A stretch of DNA of 7,569 nucleotides, taken from Chloroflexota bacterium. GTDB lineage: Bacteria; Chloroflexota; Anaerolineae; B4-G1. The stretch is from NCBI GenBank assembly GCA_030596915.1, contig JAUVSX010000138.1, positions 1 to 7,569 of the forward strand. The letters run 5' to 3'. The notes under the pieces were generated by a model. It did no database searches and was not told where the DNA came from. It saw only the letters and a program-made list of their open reading frames with translations. Shown here in pieces: positions 1 through 6,397 of the stretch; the stretch's first letter is position 1, and every line of letters starts with the position of its first letter. Position numbers and translations under genes: made by a program.

Positions 1-209
1 GCTGCGCGTGGCCGGCGTGTAGCGGCAGCCGCGTGCGCCACGGGTTGGCGATCATGTCGCGTAGCCACCCGACCAAGCTTCCGCTCCGGTTGCGCCGTGC
101 CAGCTTGCCCGATAGAATACCCTGCGATTCCCCGGCTGGGGCGGCGACGGATCACGTGGCATCACTGATTAGCGCCACTCCGTCACTCGCCCACGCAATG
201 GAGCCCGGT
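1..209. other. Upstream region of the racemase gene; no supportable complete gene
   Basis: This stretch is open in the reading frame of the following enzyme gene, but the translation before residue 60 of that frame does not resemble the family, and a promoter-like pair lies inside it, so I treat it as leader and promoter DNA. On the minus strand an ATG at 55-53 opens a frame to the window edge (18 codons, beginning MIANPWRTRL). It could be the first codons of a divergent gene. The N-x-W-R spacing is loosely like the start of HpcH/HpaI aldolases, but 18 codons and a poor ribosome site are not enough for a call. Confidence 0.4.
90..118 (+). promoter_or_regulatory. Putative sigma-70-type promoter for the racemase gene
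   Basis: A TTGCGC box at 90-95 is followed, after a 17-nt spacer, by TAGAAT at 113-118, one mismatch from TATAAT. The -35 box matches only its TTG core. Transcription would begin near 125 and leave a leader of about 85 nt before the ATG at 210. The position also argues against any start upstream of the promoter for the downstream gene. This is inferred from sequence alone. Confidence 0.45.
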
Positions 210-1316
210 ATGCATATCGACTCAGTGGAGCTCTTTCACGTCGCAATGCCCCTCATCTACCCGTTTCGCACGGCCTTCGGCGACGAGACGGCGATTGAGA
301 GCATCCTGGTTCGCATGGTGAGTGGTGACGACTTCGGTTGGGGAGAGACTGCCCCCTGGAGAATGCCTCTCTACAGCAGCGAATGGGCCGCCGGCGCGTT
401 CAGCGCTGTACGCGACTGGCTGGCGCCCCTGCTCGTCGGCCGCGACGTCGCAAGCGGTGACGAACTCCAGCTCGCCCTCGAAGGGGTCAAGGGCAACTAC
501 TTCGCCAAGGCTGGTCTGGACCTGGCCTGGTGGGACCTGCGCGCGAAACAGGCAAGCGTTCCGCTCTGGCGACTGATCGGCGGCGCCACTGACATTGTCG
601 ACGTCGGTGCTGACATCGGCGTCATGCACAGTACGGACGCTCTGCTGGAGGAGATGGCGAAAGCCGTAGAGGCCGGGTTCGAGCGCGTCAAGCTCAAGTA
701 TCGACCGGGCTGGGAACTCGAGATGGTTGCGGCTGTGCGCGATTGCTTCCCCGACACGGTCATCCACGTCGACTGCAACAGCGCCTACACCCTTGATGAC
801 CTGGCGATGTTCCAGGAGTTGGATCGGTACGGCCTCGCGATGATCGAGCAGCCGCTCGCGCACGACGACGTCGTCGACCACGCGACATTGCAGAGCCAGA
901 TCAATACGCCAGTGTGCCTCGACGAGAGCATAGTCTCGCTTGAGAAAACACGTCAGGCAATCGACCTCGGGGCGTGCCGCTGGGTCAACATCAAGGTCGG
1001 TCGGGTCGGTGGCCTGACAAACGCTATTGCCATCCACGACCTGTGCCAGGCCGCGGCAGTTCCCTGCTGGGTAGGCGGCATGCTCGAGTCAGCCATTGGC
1101 CAGGCACACAGCACTGCCCTGGCCACCCTACCGAACATGCGCTACCCGGCCGACATCTTCCCCAGCTCTCGCTTCTACGCGCAAGACCTGGCCATGCCTC
1201 AGCTCTTTCTCGACGCCCCGTCCCAGGTCCGGGCCACTGCGGTGCCTGGCATCGGCTGTGAGCCGCACCCGGACCAGCTCCGCCAGCACCTTGTGAACCA
1301 GGCGACTGTCCGGTAA
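210..1316 (+). CDS. N-succinylamino acid racemase / o-succinylbenzoate synthase (MenC type 2, enolase superfamily)
   Basis: This is a cytoplasmic enolase-superfamily enzyme of 368 residues, the usual length for the NSAR/OSBS subfamily. Members abstract the alpha proton of a carboxylate bound to Mg2+. They either dehydrate SHCHC to o-succinylbenzoate in menaquinone synthesis, racemise N-succinylamino acids, or do both. The N-terminal capping domain occupies about residues 1-125 and the barrel follows. All key residues are visible: the KxK motif K161-L-K163, metal ligands D188 (in HVDCN), E213 (in IEQPL) and D238 (in CLDES), and the opposite base K262 (in NIKVGR). R265, three residues after the base, matches an arginine linked to racemase activity in this subfamily. 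The ATG at 210 is chosen because GGAG at 200-203 lies 6 nt upstream and the protein then starts as the family does (MHIDSVELFHVAMPL). ATG 198 is an alternative. No menaquinone gene is adjacent, so a racemase or catabolic role is at least as likely as MenC. Confidence 0.94.
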   Translation: MHIDSVELFHVAMPLIYPFRTAFGDETAIESILVRMVSGDDFGWGETAPWRMPLYSSEWAAGAFSAVRDWLAPLLVGRDVASGDELQLALEGVKGNYFAKAGLDLAWWDLRAKQASVPLWRLIGGATDIVDVGADIGVMHSTDALLEEMAKAVEAGFERVKLKYRPGWELEMVAAVRDCFPDTVIHVDCNSAYTLDDLAMFQELDRYGLAMIEQPLAHDDVVDHATLQSQINTPVCLDESIVSLEKTRQAIDLGACRWVNIKVGRVGGLTNAIAIHDLCQAAAVPCWVGGMLESAIGQAHSTALATLPNMRYPADIFPSSRFYAQDLAMPQLFLDAPSQVRATAVPGIGCEPHPDQLRQHLVNQATVR

Positions 1317-1419
1317 CGTCCTCCCGTCGGGCCTGTGACCGAGCGCCCGCACCGTCCGTCCCAATCGCAGCGTGCCGACTGCCAGTCGTGCACGCGCCTC
1401 CCGCGGGACCCTCCAGGCC

Positions 1420-2817
1420 TCAGGCTGCAACCAACCGCATCGCCCTCCCCGGGCTCAACAGGAACGGTGTCAGGTGCGCGGCCAGGTTCGAGAAGGGCAG
1501 CACCTCGGGCTTGAGGTGTATGCCCAGCTCGTCATCCATGAACGCCCGCCTCGCCTGAATACGCGACCACGCCTCAGGCCATCGCGTCGCAAACGCCGCC
1601 CTCAAGGACTCATCGGCCAACGCGATTCCGTCCTCAATGTTCGTCGAGAAGTAGGGCCCCTCGGTCGCCGGGATGACGTCGACCTGCATCGCCGTCCCCG
1701 ATCCCAGCTCGATATCGGACTCCGCGTAGACCGGCGAATGCACCCACTCGTCCAGGTGGGTCAGGTGACCGGGATTGAGCGAAACTCCGAAGAATGGGTC
1801 GCCCAGCCGGCGGTCGATCACCTCAAAGAGCTCACCGCCGGTGATGCCCAGGCCAATCCGCTCGTACCACTCGACGATCGCCCCGAAGTACGGCTTCACC
1901 AGGCGGTCCACGTAGTCGCGGATCGTTTCCGGAAGCTCGCTCTCGTCGTGGACGAAGAAGCCAGCCCTCGCGCAGAGGCCGCCCCACACCCCCACGCCCA
2001 GCAACAGCGGATCGCCCAACTCGAGCCGCCGGCTTGACGGACTGACCAGGCCGTACACGGACCGCGGCCCCGCGGCCAGCACCGGATGCAGCGACAAGGG
2101 CAGGCCGTTGAGTCCCCCTGCCTGCACCGCCTCAAGCTCAGTAATCCCAGGCCGGAACCCTCGCAGCATCCGCCGCATCGCGCTCGATAGGTGGGTGGCG
2201 GCGAACTCGAAGCAGGCCAACTGGTCTACGCTGTTGACAGCTCGCAGCCCATCTCGAGGGTTCATCAGGATGTCCGTCGCGTTGACAGGCCGGGCTCCGC
2301 AGATCTCGCTTATCATCTCCACAAGGTACGCCGGCGCGTTGATCCAGTACCGCGCGTCTGGCCCGACCTCAGGTCCGTGGTACTTCCAGTCGACGATGCC
2401 CACCGTCCTCCCCGCGGCGACCCCAGCCTCGCGCAAGATATCTTCGAGCGAAACGCTTCGTGACCGGTCCTGACCCATCAGGCTGAAGGGCTGATACAGG
2501 CGCCGCTCCAGTCTAAGCGGGCTGATGGCTGCATACGCCCAGCATTCGTTGCCCACGGCAAGCGTCGGCGCGCCTTCGGCCCCCACGATGAGCAGCGCCT
2601 CCTCGAAGCGCGGATCAAACGCCGTGAGGAACGCCAGATTGGCGAAGTGCTCCCTGTCCCCGTAGACAACAAGCACGTCAAGCCCACGGTCGGCAGCCCT
2701 GCTCCTCATCGCCGCGAGACGGCCCTCGTACTCCTCGCCCTCAATGTGTGGTTCCACCGCCGGCTCGCCGAAGTCCGGCAGCTCGACGTTGGCCAACTCA
2801 ACCCGTGGGTCTTGCAT
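1420..2817 (-). CDS. M24/creatinase-fold protein with a degenerate metal site
   Basis: This 465-residue protein has the two-domain layout of creatinases and Xaa-Pro peptidases. A creatinase-type N-terminal domain lies at about residues 28-180 (EGRLAAMRSRAADRGLDVLV) and a pita-bread domain at about 190-400. The strand that normally carries two metal-binding aspartates reads LLLGVGVWGG and CARAGFF (residues 271-288), so both appear lost. The later positions keep a histidine (H351 or H354 in PGHLTHLDEW), have D380 where glutamate is usual (QVDVIPA), and retain E395 (NIEDG). H244 (LHPVLAAG) sits where creatinase has its catalytic histidine. Creatinase itself is a metal-free member of this fold, so a metal-independent amidinohydrolase or other C-N hydrolase is possible, as is a non-catalytic role. 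I start at ATG 2817 because a perfect AGGAGG lies 8 nt upstream; the GTG at 2826 overlaps that site. It follows the URO-D-like gene after 27 nt, probably in one transcript. It is usually labelled M24 peptidase or Xaa-Pro peptidase. Confidence 0.88.
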   Translation of the reverse strand: MQDPRVELANVELPDFGEPAVEPHIEGEEYEGRLAAMRSRAADRGLDVLVVYGDREHFANLAFLTAFDPRFEEALLIVGAEGAPTLAVGNECWAYAAISPLRLERRLYQPFSLMGQDRSRSVSLEDILREAGVAAGRTVGIVDWKYHGPEVGPDARYWINAPAYLVEMISEICGARPVNATDILMNPRDGLRAVNSVDQLACFEFAATHLSSAMRRMLRGFRPGITELEAVQAGGLNGLPLSLHPVLAAGPRSVYGLVSPSSRRLELGDPLLLGVGVWGGLCARAGFFVHDESELPETIRDYVDRLVKPYFGAIVEWYERIGLGITGGELFEVIDRRLGDPFFGVSLNPGHLTHLDEWVHSPVYAESDIELGSGTAMQVDVIPATEGPYFSTNIEDGIALADESLRAAFATRWPEAWSRIQARRAFMDDELGIHLKPEVLPFSNLAAHLTPFLLSPGRAMRLVAA

Positions 2818-2825
2818 ACCATCCA

Positions 2826-2831
2826 CCTCCT
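2826..2831 (-). promoter_or_regulatory. Shine-Dalgarno site AGGAGG that sets the M24-fold gene start
   Basis: Read on the minus strand, AGGAGG covers 2831 to 2826 and lies 8 nt before the ATG at 2817. The longer frame would begin at a GTG (2826-2824) whose first base belongs to this site, so that start could not use it. The site therefore favours the shorter protein. Confidence 0.75.
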
Positions 2832-2844
2832 CTGGAATCCACCG

Positions 2845-3984
2845 TTATCCGGGGCCTGCGGTGACCCGCTCTTTCGTCGTTGTCACGCCATCGCGAGCGA
2901 CGCCGCGCGCCGAGCGCGCGTCGGCAGCCCTGTCGAGGATCTCTGCTCTCGAGATGCCCGCCACCTCGTACATCGCCCAGATATTCTCGTCCGGCGTCTC
3001 CGGCGGGATACTGTGCGAAGCAGCCAGAATGAAGCCGCCGCCATCGCTCGTCATACCGGAGATCAGCTTCTCGGTGGCCCGGCGCACTTCCTGCGCGCTG
3101 CCGTTGGGCAGCAGGCCCTGCGTGTCCACACCGCCCATGAATGCCAGGTGCTCACCAAACTCCTGTTTCAGCTCATAGGGGTCCATCCCCGGGCAAACGC
3201 CTTGCACCGGGTTCAGTACATCCACACCGATCTCGATCAGGTCTGGGATAATGGGGTGATGGGCGCCGCAGCAGTGAAACGCGACCCAGAGGCCCCGTGC
3301 CTTGCCGACAGCCACGACCCGCGCGAGCTCCGGCTTCACCATCTCGCGCCACATCTGCGGACTGATGATCATCCCAGTCTGCGACGCCACATCGTCGCCG
3401 GTCCATAGCCAGTCCAGGGCAAAGCGAGCACACGCCTGCTCCGCCAGAGTGGCCGCGAACGTCGCGCAGCGCGCGAGCATTCGCCGCGACAGAGATGCGT
3501 CCTGGGCCATGTCGACCAGCGCCCCGTCCATCCCTCGCAGCCGCCAGTACATCTCGAAAGCGCACGGTGACACATCGCAGCCGAGGAAGTAGCCGTCGCT
3601 CGCAGCGGCGAGTTGCGCCATCGGGCCGAACAGCTCGCTCAACCGGTCGTAAGGGAACTGGTAGCCCAACACATCCTCTCGCGAGGCGCCGCTCAGAGGA
3701 TACGTCGCGATCTGGTTGTACCAGTACTGGCGTACCCATTCGATGCCCCACGCATCGACGTGGGAGTCGCCATCGCGCTCGTGGACGACTCCTTCCATCG
3801 CGTAGTTGTTGTTGACCCACGTCTGATGGACGTCATTGCCCATCACGTCGCCAAGGCCATCGGCGGGAATCTCGAGCGCCACCGCCAGGCGGCGCGCCGT
3901 CTCAGGATGGAACCACATGAAGATGGGCACGCGGTCAACGGGTCGGCGTCCGAGCGCCGCGTAGACTCTCTCACGTGGTTTCAC
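2845..3984 (-). CDS. Uroporphyrinogen decarboxylase-family protein (MtaA/CmuA-like methyltransferase branch)
   Basis: This 379-residue protein is a member of the URO-D superfamily, a barrel fold that includes the heme enzyme HemE and corrinoid:coenzyme methyltransferases. The start KPRERVYAALGRRPVDRVPI is typical of the non-HemE branch, and the HemE signature with its Met-Arg-Gln-Ala-Gly-Arg core is absent. A zinc-type H-x-C-G motif is present as H237-C-C239-G (FHCCG), followed by DLIEIGVDVLNPVQ. The C-terminal block GGVDTQG, GGGFIL, SHSIPPETPDENI is characteristic. Where MtaA-type enzymes have a third zinc cysteine, this protein has S323-H324. A methyl or one-carbon transfer reaction is therefore plausible, but the substrate is unknown. 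The frame is open to 4176, yet GTG 3984 is preferred: it follows GGGGAT (3996-3991) and a promoter at 4021-4048, and the first 64 residues of the longer frame are unlike the family. It heads a probable two-gene operon with the M24-fold gene. Confidence 0.92.
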   Translation of the reverse strand: MKPRERVYAALGRRPVDRVPIFMWFHPETARRLAVALEIPADGLGDVMGNDVHQTWVNNNYAMEGVVHERDGDSHVDAWGIEWVRQYWYNQIATYPLSGASREDVLGYQFPYDRLSELFGPMAQLAAASDGYFLGCDVSPCAFEMYWRLRGMDGALVDMAQDASLSRRMLARCATFAATLAEQACARFALDWLWTGDDVASQTGMIISPQMWREMVKPELARVVAVGKARGLWVAFHCCGAHHPIIPDLIEIGVDVLNPVQGVCPGMDPYELKQEFGEHLAFMGGVDTQGLLPNGSAQEVRRATEKLISGMTSDGGGFILAASHSIPPETPDENIWAMYEVAGISRAEILDRAADARSARGVARDGVTTTKERVTAGPG

Positions 3985-4020
3985 AATGCTATCCCCGGCA
4001 TGCCCTCTGAATGCGGCCCC

Positions 4021-4048
4021 ATTGTATCCGGAGGGCCATCTCCCGCAA
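4021..4048 (-). promoter_or_regulatory. Putative promoter of the URO-D/M24 operon
   Basis: On the minus strand TTGCGG (4048-4043) is followed after 16 nt by TACAAT (4026-4021), one mismatch from the -10 consensus. The predicted transcript would start near 4014, giving a leader of about 30 nt before GTG 3984. The match at -35 is weak, limited to the TTG core. Confidence 0.5.
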
Positions 4049-4094
4049 TGCGCGCTTGCGAGGCGCCCGGGGGCGGCGCCCGCGAGCTCGTCGC

Positions 4095-4122
4095 TTGTCA
4101 CCGTCAGCCAGGCCGGTAGACT
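4095..4122 (+). promoter_or_regulatory. Putative promoter of the membrane-protein gene
   Basis: TTGTCA at 4095-4100 (one mismatch from TTGACA) and TAGACT at 4117-4122 are separated by 16 nt. Transcription would begin near 4129, almost at the ribosome-binding site AAGGAG (4129-4134), so the leader would be only about 16 nt. It is arranged back to back with the URO-D promoter within a 160-nt divergent region. Confidence 0.5.
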
Positions 4123-4144
4123 ACGCGCAAGGAGAAGAACGCCA

Positions 4145-4843
4145 ATGGAAGTGATTGCCGCCCGCTCTTTCAACACGCTCTACATCGTTCTCGACATTGT
4201 CTGGCTAGCCGTCTTCGCACTGATCCTGCTCCGCTTCAGGCGGTACCTGGCCCTTATCGTCGGACTTGTCGCCGGAGTCATCTACTTTATCGTCGACTAC
4301 GGCATCTTCTATCGGGCGCTGGGTACGCGCGTCGTCGAGGGCGCTTCCCCGTTCTGGTTCCTCCTCTGGCTCAGCTTCAGCTACGGAATCACCAACTTTG
4401 CCTGGATCTGGCTCGTGCTGGATCGCGACGGCAATGCGGTCGAGTGGTCGCTGCTGCCAATCTTGGGCTGGGTCGCGGTTGCGTTCCTGAGTCAGAGCTT
4501 TGGCGCGGGCTTCGCGACCGTGTCGTGTTACCGCGGGACCGGGGCGTATCACGGCGTGATGGCGCTCATCATGGTCGTGGGCTACGTGATCCTCATCGTC
4601 CGCAACTTGCAGGCGAGCGAAACCGGGGCGGAGCGCGTGAATCTCCTCTATCTCCTGGCCCTTGGCATCGGCGTTCAGCTCGCGTGGGAGGCAGTTCTGC
4701 TGGTCAGCGGTATTCGGCCCCAAGCGATCCGCCCGCTGATTGTCAATTCCCTCATCGAGACGAACCTGGGGATCCCCATCGCCTACTTCATCCACAGGGC
4801 CGTCTCGGCCCGCGTGGGCAAGGATCTGCGCCGGACTCCGTAA
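4145..4843 (+). CDS. Seven-transmembrane protein of unknown function
   Basis: I do not recognise a named family. The 232-residue product has about seven hydrophobic segments, near residues 12-30, 34-56, 69-92, 101-123, 137-153, 165-188 and 197-218, and a short basic C-terminus (SARVGKDLRR), so it is an integral inner-membrane protein. Several segments carry polar or aromatic residues that look conserved-like rather than random: D51-Y52-G53, N84 with W87 and W89, Q117, Q178 with W181-E182, and N201 with E205. A loop D93-R-D95 follows segment three. This could indicate an enzyme or a ligand-binding membrane protein, but no catalytic signature is recognisable. The ATG at 4145 is preceded by AAGGAG (4129-4134) with a 10-nt gap. 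The frame is open to 3986, but that extension would cross the promoter. It is transcribed divergently from the URO-D gene and stands alone on its strand. Confidence 0.85.
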   Translation: MEVIAARSFNTLYIVLDIVWLAVFALILLRFRRYLALIVGLVAGVIYFIVDYGIFYRALGTRVVEGASPFWFLLWLSFSYGITNFAWIWLVLDRDGNAVEWSLLPILGWVAVAFLSQSFGAGFATVSCYRGTGAYHGVMALIMVVGYVILIVRNLQASETGAERVNLLYLLALGIGVQLAWEAVLLVSGIRPQAIRPLIVNSLIETNLGIPIAYFIHRAVSARVGKDLRRTP

Positions 4844-5178
4844 CCAGCAGCAAGACACCACAACGTACGTCCCCTCGCCCTACCTGAACCAGGGGCGGAG
4901 CCCTTCCTGAGCGCCGCTCACGTCACCGAGCTGGGGCCCGTGGTCGGTTCAGGCTCCGACACGCCGTCCGACACGTGCTGGCCAAGTCGGTACGATGAGA
5001 TTGCTCGACAGCGCGCCACGACCCCATCCAAACGGCACCCCCTGTATGCTCCTCGGTGGCCTTATCCCGCTCCGTTCGGAATGGCACGCGGACGTGCGGC
5101 GCGGCTCCCGAAGGCAAGCTCCGGCAGCCTCGCAACTTTGCGCCCCAACCCCGGATCACCTGCTGTGTTGCAGCGCCG
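4844..5178. other. Intergenic region between convergent genes; weak hairpins only
   Basis: No convincing gene is visible in these 335 nt; reading frames crossing it are arginine- and proline-rich and look like shadows of GC-rich DNA. It lies between the ends of the membrane-protein gene and the first FecR gene. Small inverted repeats could contribute to termination: CGCC..CCT/AGG..GGCG (4876-4897, with a bulge), TGAGC-gcc-GCTCA (4908-4920), GCACG-cgga-CGTGC (5084-5097) and CGCAA-ct-TTGCG (5131-5142). None has a T-run. A 9-bp direct repeat TCCGACACG occurs at 4955-4963 and 4967-4975. Confidence 0.5.
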
Positions 5179-6159
5179 CTAGCCCGAACCCTTCCCGCGC
5201 GCCTGTCCCGCCGTCGATTCGCCCTGGGCTTCTTGCGGGCCCCCCGCCTCGTTCTGTCCATTCGGTCCATTCGGACCGACAGGGCCGTCGGAGCCATTCG
5301 GGCCGACTGAACCTTGCGGATTATCCGGCTGGCTAGGGCCGTCCTGGCCCTGCGGCCCTCCCTCGCCGGTGCAGTCCCCGTCTCTGTCGCGATCCCGTGT
5401 CTGATCCTGATCGCCGTCCTGCGCGCGCTCCTGCAGTTGAGCACGTTTTGCCACAGGATCACTCTCCGCGACCACCACCATCTCCATCTCTGCGTTTGCG
5501 GGCGTTTCCTCGACGGTGGCAGGTCCTGCAGCCGCCGTGGTCGCCGATTGACCCGCCCCCACTTTGATCGCGCTGCCGTCAGCCACCACCTCAGCCTCAC
5601 CCTGAACGACGCTTACGACCGTCGCTTCCGGCCCAACTGTGACCTTGATGTTCTGGAATCGCATCTGCGTCTGCATGCAGACCGCAGCATGTGGCGTCAG
5701 AACCGTGACGAACTCTTTCAGGAAGTGGTGCGCCTTGAGGCGCAACTTCAGTTCGATGTGGCCTTCCACGTGCTGCAAGAGCACCGCGCTGCCATCCTCG
5801 GACAGCGACTCTTCGCCGCCGATCACCACCTCCGTGTGCTCACCCAACGCCACGATTGCATCGTCGCCAACCGTGATCGTGACGCTCGCTCCCTCTGCAG
5901 TAACCACCCGGGTGCCCTCCGCCAACTCCGCTCCGGCCTCCGCGGGCATCCACTCTTTCACACCGGGTGGCTGCATCGCAACACTGCCCCGGACAGATGT
6001 CAGCGTTCCCGTTTCCTCGTCAGCGAATGCTGGCGCGATCACCGCTGACAGAACCAGGGCCGCGCCCAGCAATGCTCCGACCACCTTGAGTGCAGTGCGC
6101 CTCGCTGCAGTTGGCCCGCCCGGCACCGGGCGGCGATCGGATCGTGACTCGCGTATCAT
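5179..6159 (-). CDS. Secreted FecR-domain protein with collagen-like low-complexity tail
   Basis: The product has 326 residues. A basic N-terminus with a twin-arginine-like stretch (A-R-R-T-A-L-K, residues 19-25) leads into a hydrophobic segment at about 26-43 and an AFA-DE signal-peptidase-like site after residue 46, so it is probably exported. Residues 50-210 resemble a FecR domain (beta-rich periplasmic or extracellular domain first known from ferric citrate signalling): TLTSVRGSVAMQ, then EGTRVVTAEGASVTITVGDD, then TVLTPHAAV and VVQGEAEVVADGSAIKVGAGQS. The usual VrGT turn after the TP motif is replaced by VCMQTQ, with a cysteine at 161. The tail holds an acidic DRDRDGD stretch (256-262) and a Gly-Pro-Asn-rich region (283-303). 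ATG 6159 is chosen because GGAGGT lies 7 nt upstream; the frame is open to 6204. A paralogous FecR gene lies upstream on the same strand, beyond a probable terminator. Its exact function and partner are unknown. Confidence 0.86.
   Translation of the reverse strand: MIRESRSDRRPVPGGPTAARRTALKVVGALLGAALVLSAVIAPAFADEETGTLTSVRGSVAMQPPGVKEWMPAEAGAELAEGTRVVTAEGASVTITVGDDAIVALGEHTEVVIGGEESLSEDGSAVLLQHVEGHIELKLRLKAHHFLKEFVTVLTPHAAVCMQTQMRFQNIKVTVGPEATVVSVVQGEAEVVADGSAIKVGAGQSATTAAAGPATVEETPANAEMEMVVVAESDPVAKRAQLQERAQDGDQDQTRDRDRDGDCTGEGGPQGQDGPSQPDNPQGSVGPNGSDGPVGPNGPNGQNEAGGPQEAQGESTAGQARGKGSG
5251..5313 (-). repeat. Collagen-like Gly-Pro-Asn repeat coding tract
   Basis: Residues 283-303 of the FecR-domain protein carry imperfect GPNG units (VGPNGS, VGPNGP, NGQN), encoded by near-repeats of the plus-strand string TCCATTCGG (for example at 5257-5265 and 5266-5274). 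Such tracts are usually flexible surface-exposed linkers and may vary in length by slippage. The repeat is too degenerate to be a true triple-helix collagen block. Confidence 0.55.
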
Positions 6160-6202
6160 TGGTCTCACCTCCAGATAATGTCCAGCCACCGCGCTCGGAC
6201 CC

Positions 6203-6220
6203 ATTCTAGCTCCAAGCTAG
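6203..6220 (-). promoter_or_regulatory. Possible -10 box with overlapping inverted repeat upstream of the FecR gene
   Basis: On the minus strand TAGAAT (6208-6203) would serve as a -10 box about 44 nt before the ATG at 6159. It overlaps one arm of the inverted repeat CTAGCT-3 nt-AGCTAG (6206-6220), which could bind a regulator. No good sigma-70 -35 box lies 16-18 nt upstream, so the promoter may be regulator-dependent, may use another sigma factor, or may not be real. Confidence 0.3.
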
Positions 6221-6397
6221 CCCCAAGGCCTCACATCCGCGGCAACTGTCTACCTGGATAACGACGCCACTGCGCCCCTGGATACGGGTGCCCCCAGCCC
6301 CCGACGACACCTAACTGGCTCAATCTCACATTCAGCAATCCTGACCCCCGCCGGGCATCAGCCAACGGCCGTCGCCAGGTGCCCGTTCCGGACACGA

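Noticed and set aside
33..209. N-terminal extension of the racemase frame to position 33
   Set aside because: The extra residues do not fit the family, a promoter-like pair lies within the extension, and GGAG is well spaced from ATG 210.
222..1037. A 271-codon open frame on the minus strand inside the racemase gene
   Set aside because: The plus-strand frame has every catalytic residue of the enolase superfamily in place; the antisense frame is a shadow typical of GC-rich coding DNA and resembles no known protein.
1317..1419. Search for a terminator between the convergent racemase and M24-fold genes
   Set aside because: Only short pairings such as CGACT-gcc-AGTCG (1376-1388) and TCCCGCGGGA are present, without a T-run, so no terminator is called.
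1372..2037. A 221-codon plus-strand frame opposite the M24-fold gene
   Set aside because: Composition is rich in Arg, Pro and His with no recognisable domain, while the minus strand encodes a clear creatinase-like fold with a perfect ribosome-binding site.
3985..4176. N-terminal extension of the URO-D-family frame, with a hydrophobic stretch that could look like a signal peptide
   Set aside because: The family is cytoplasmic and starts at KPRERV; the extension would cross the promoter candidates and the start of the divergent gene.
4883..4953. Distant inverted repeat CCTGAACC and GGTTCAGG, considered as part of a tRNA or attachment site
   Set aside because: Eight bases over 55 nt is expected by chance in GC-rich DNA; no tRNA cloverleaf can be drawn and no integrase is present.
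4923..5600. A 225-codon minus-strand frame overlapping the FecR gene and the gap after it
   Set aside because: Highly arginine-rich and out of frame with the signal peptide and FecR domain; it is a shadow of GC-rich coding DNA.
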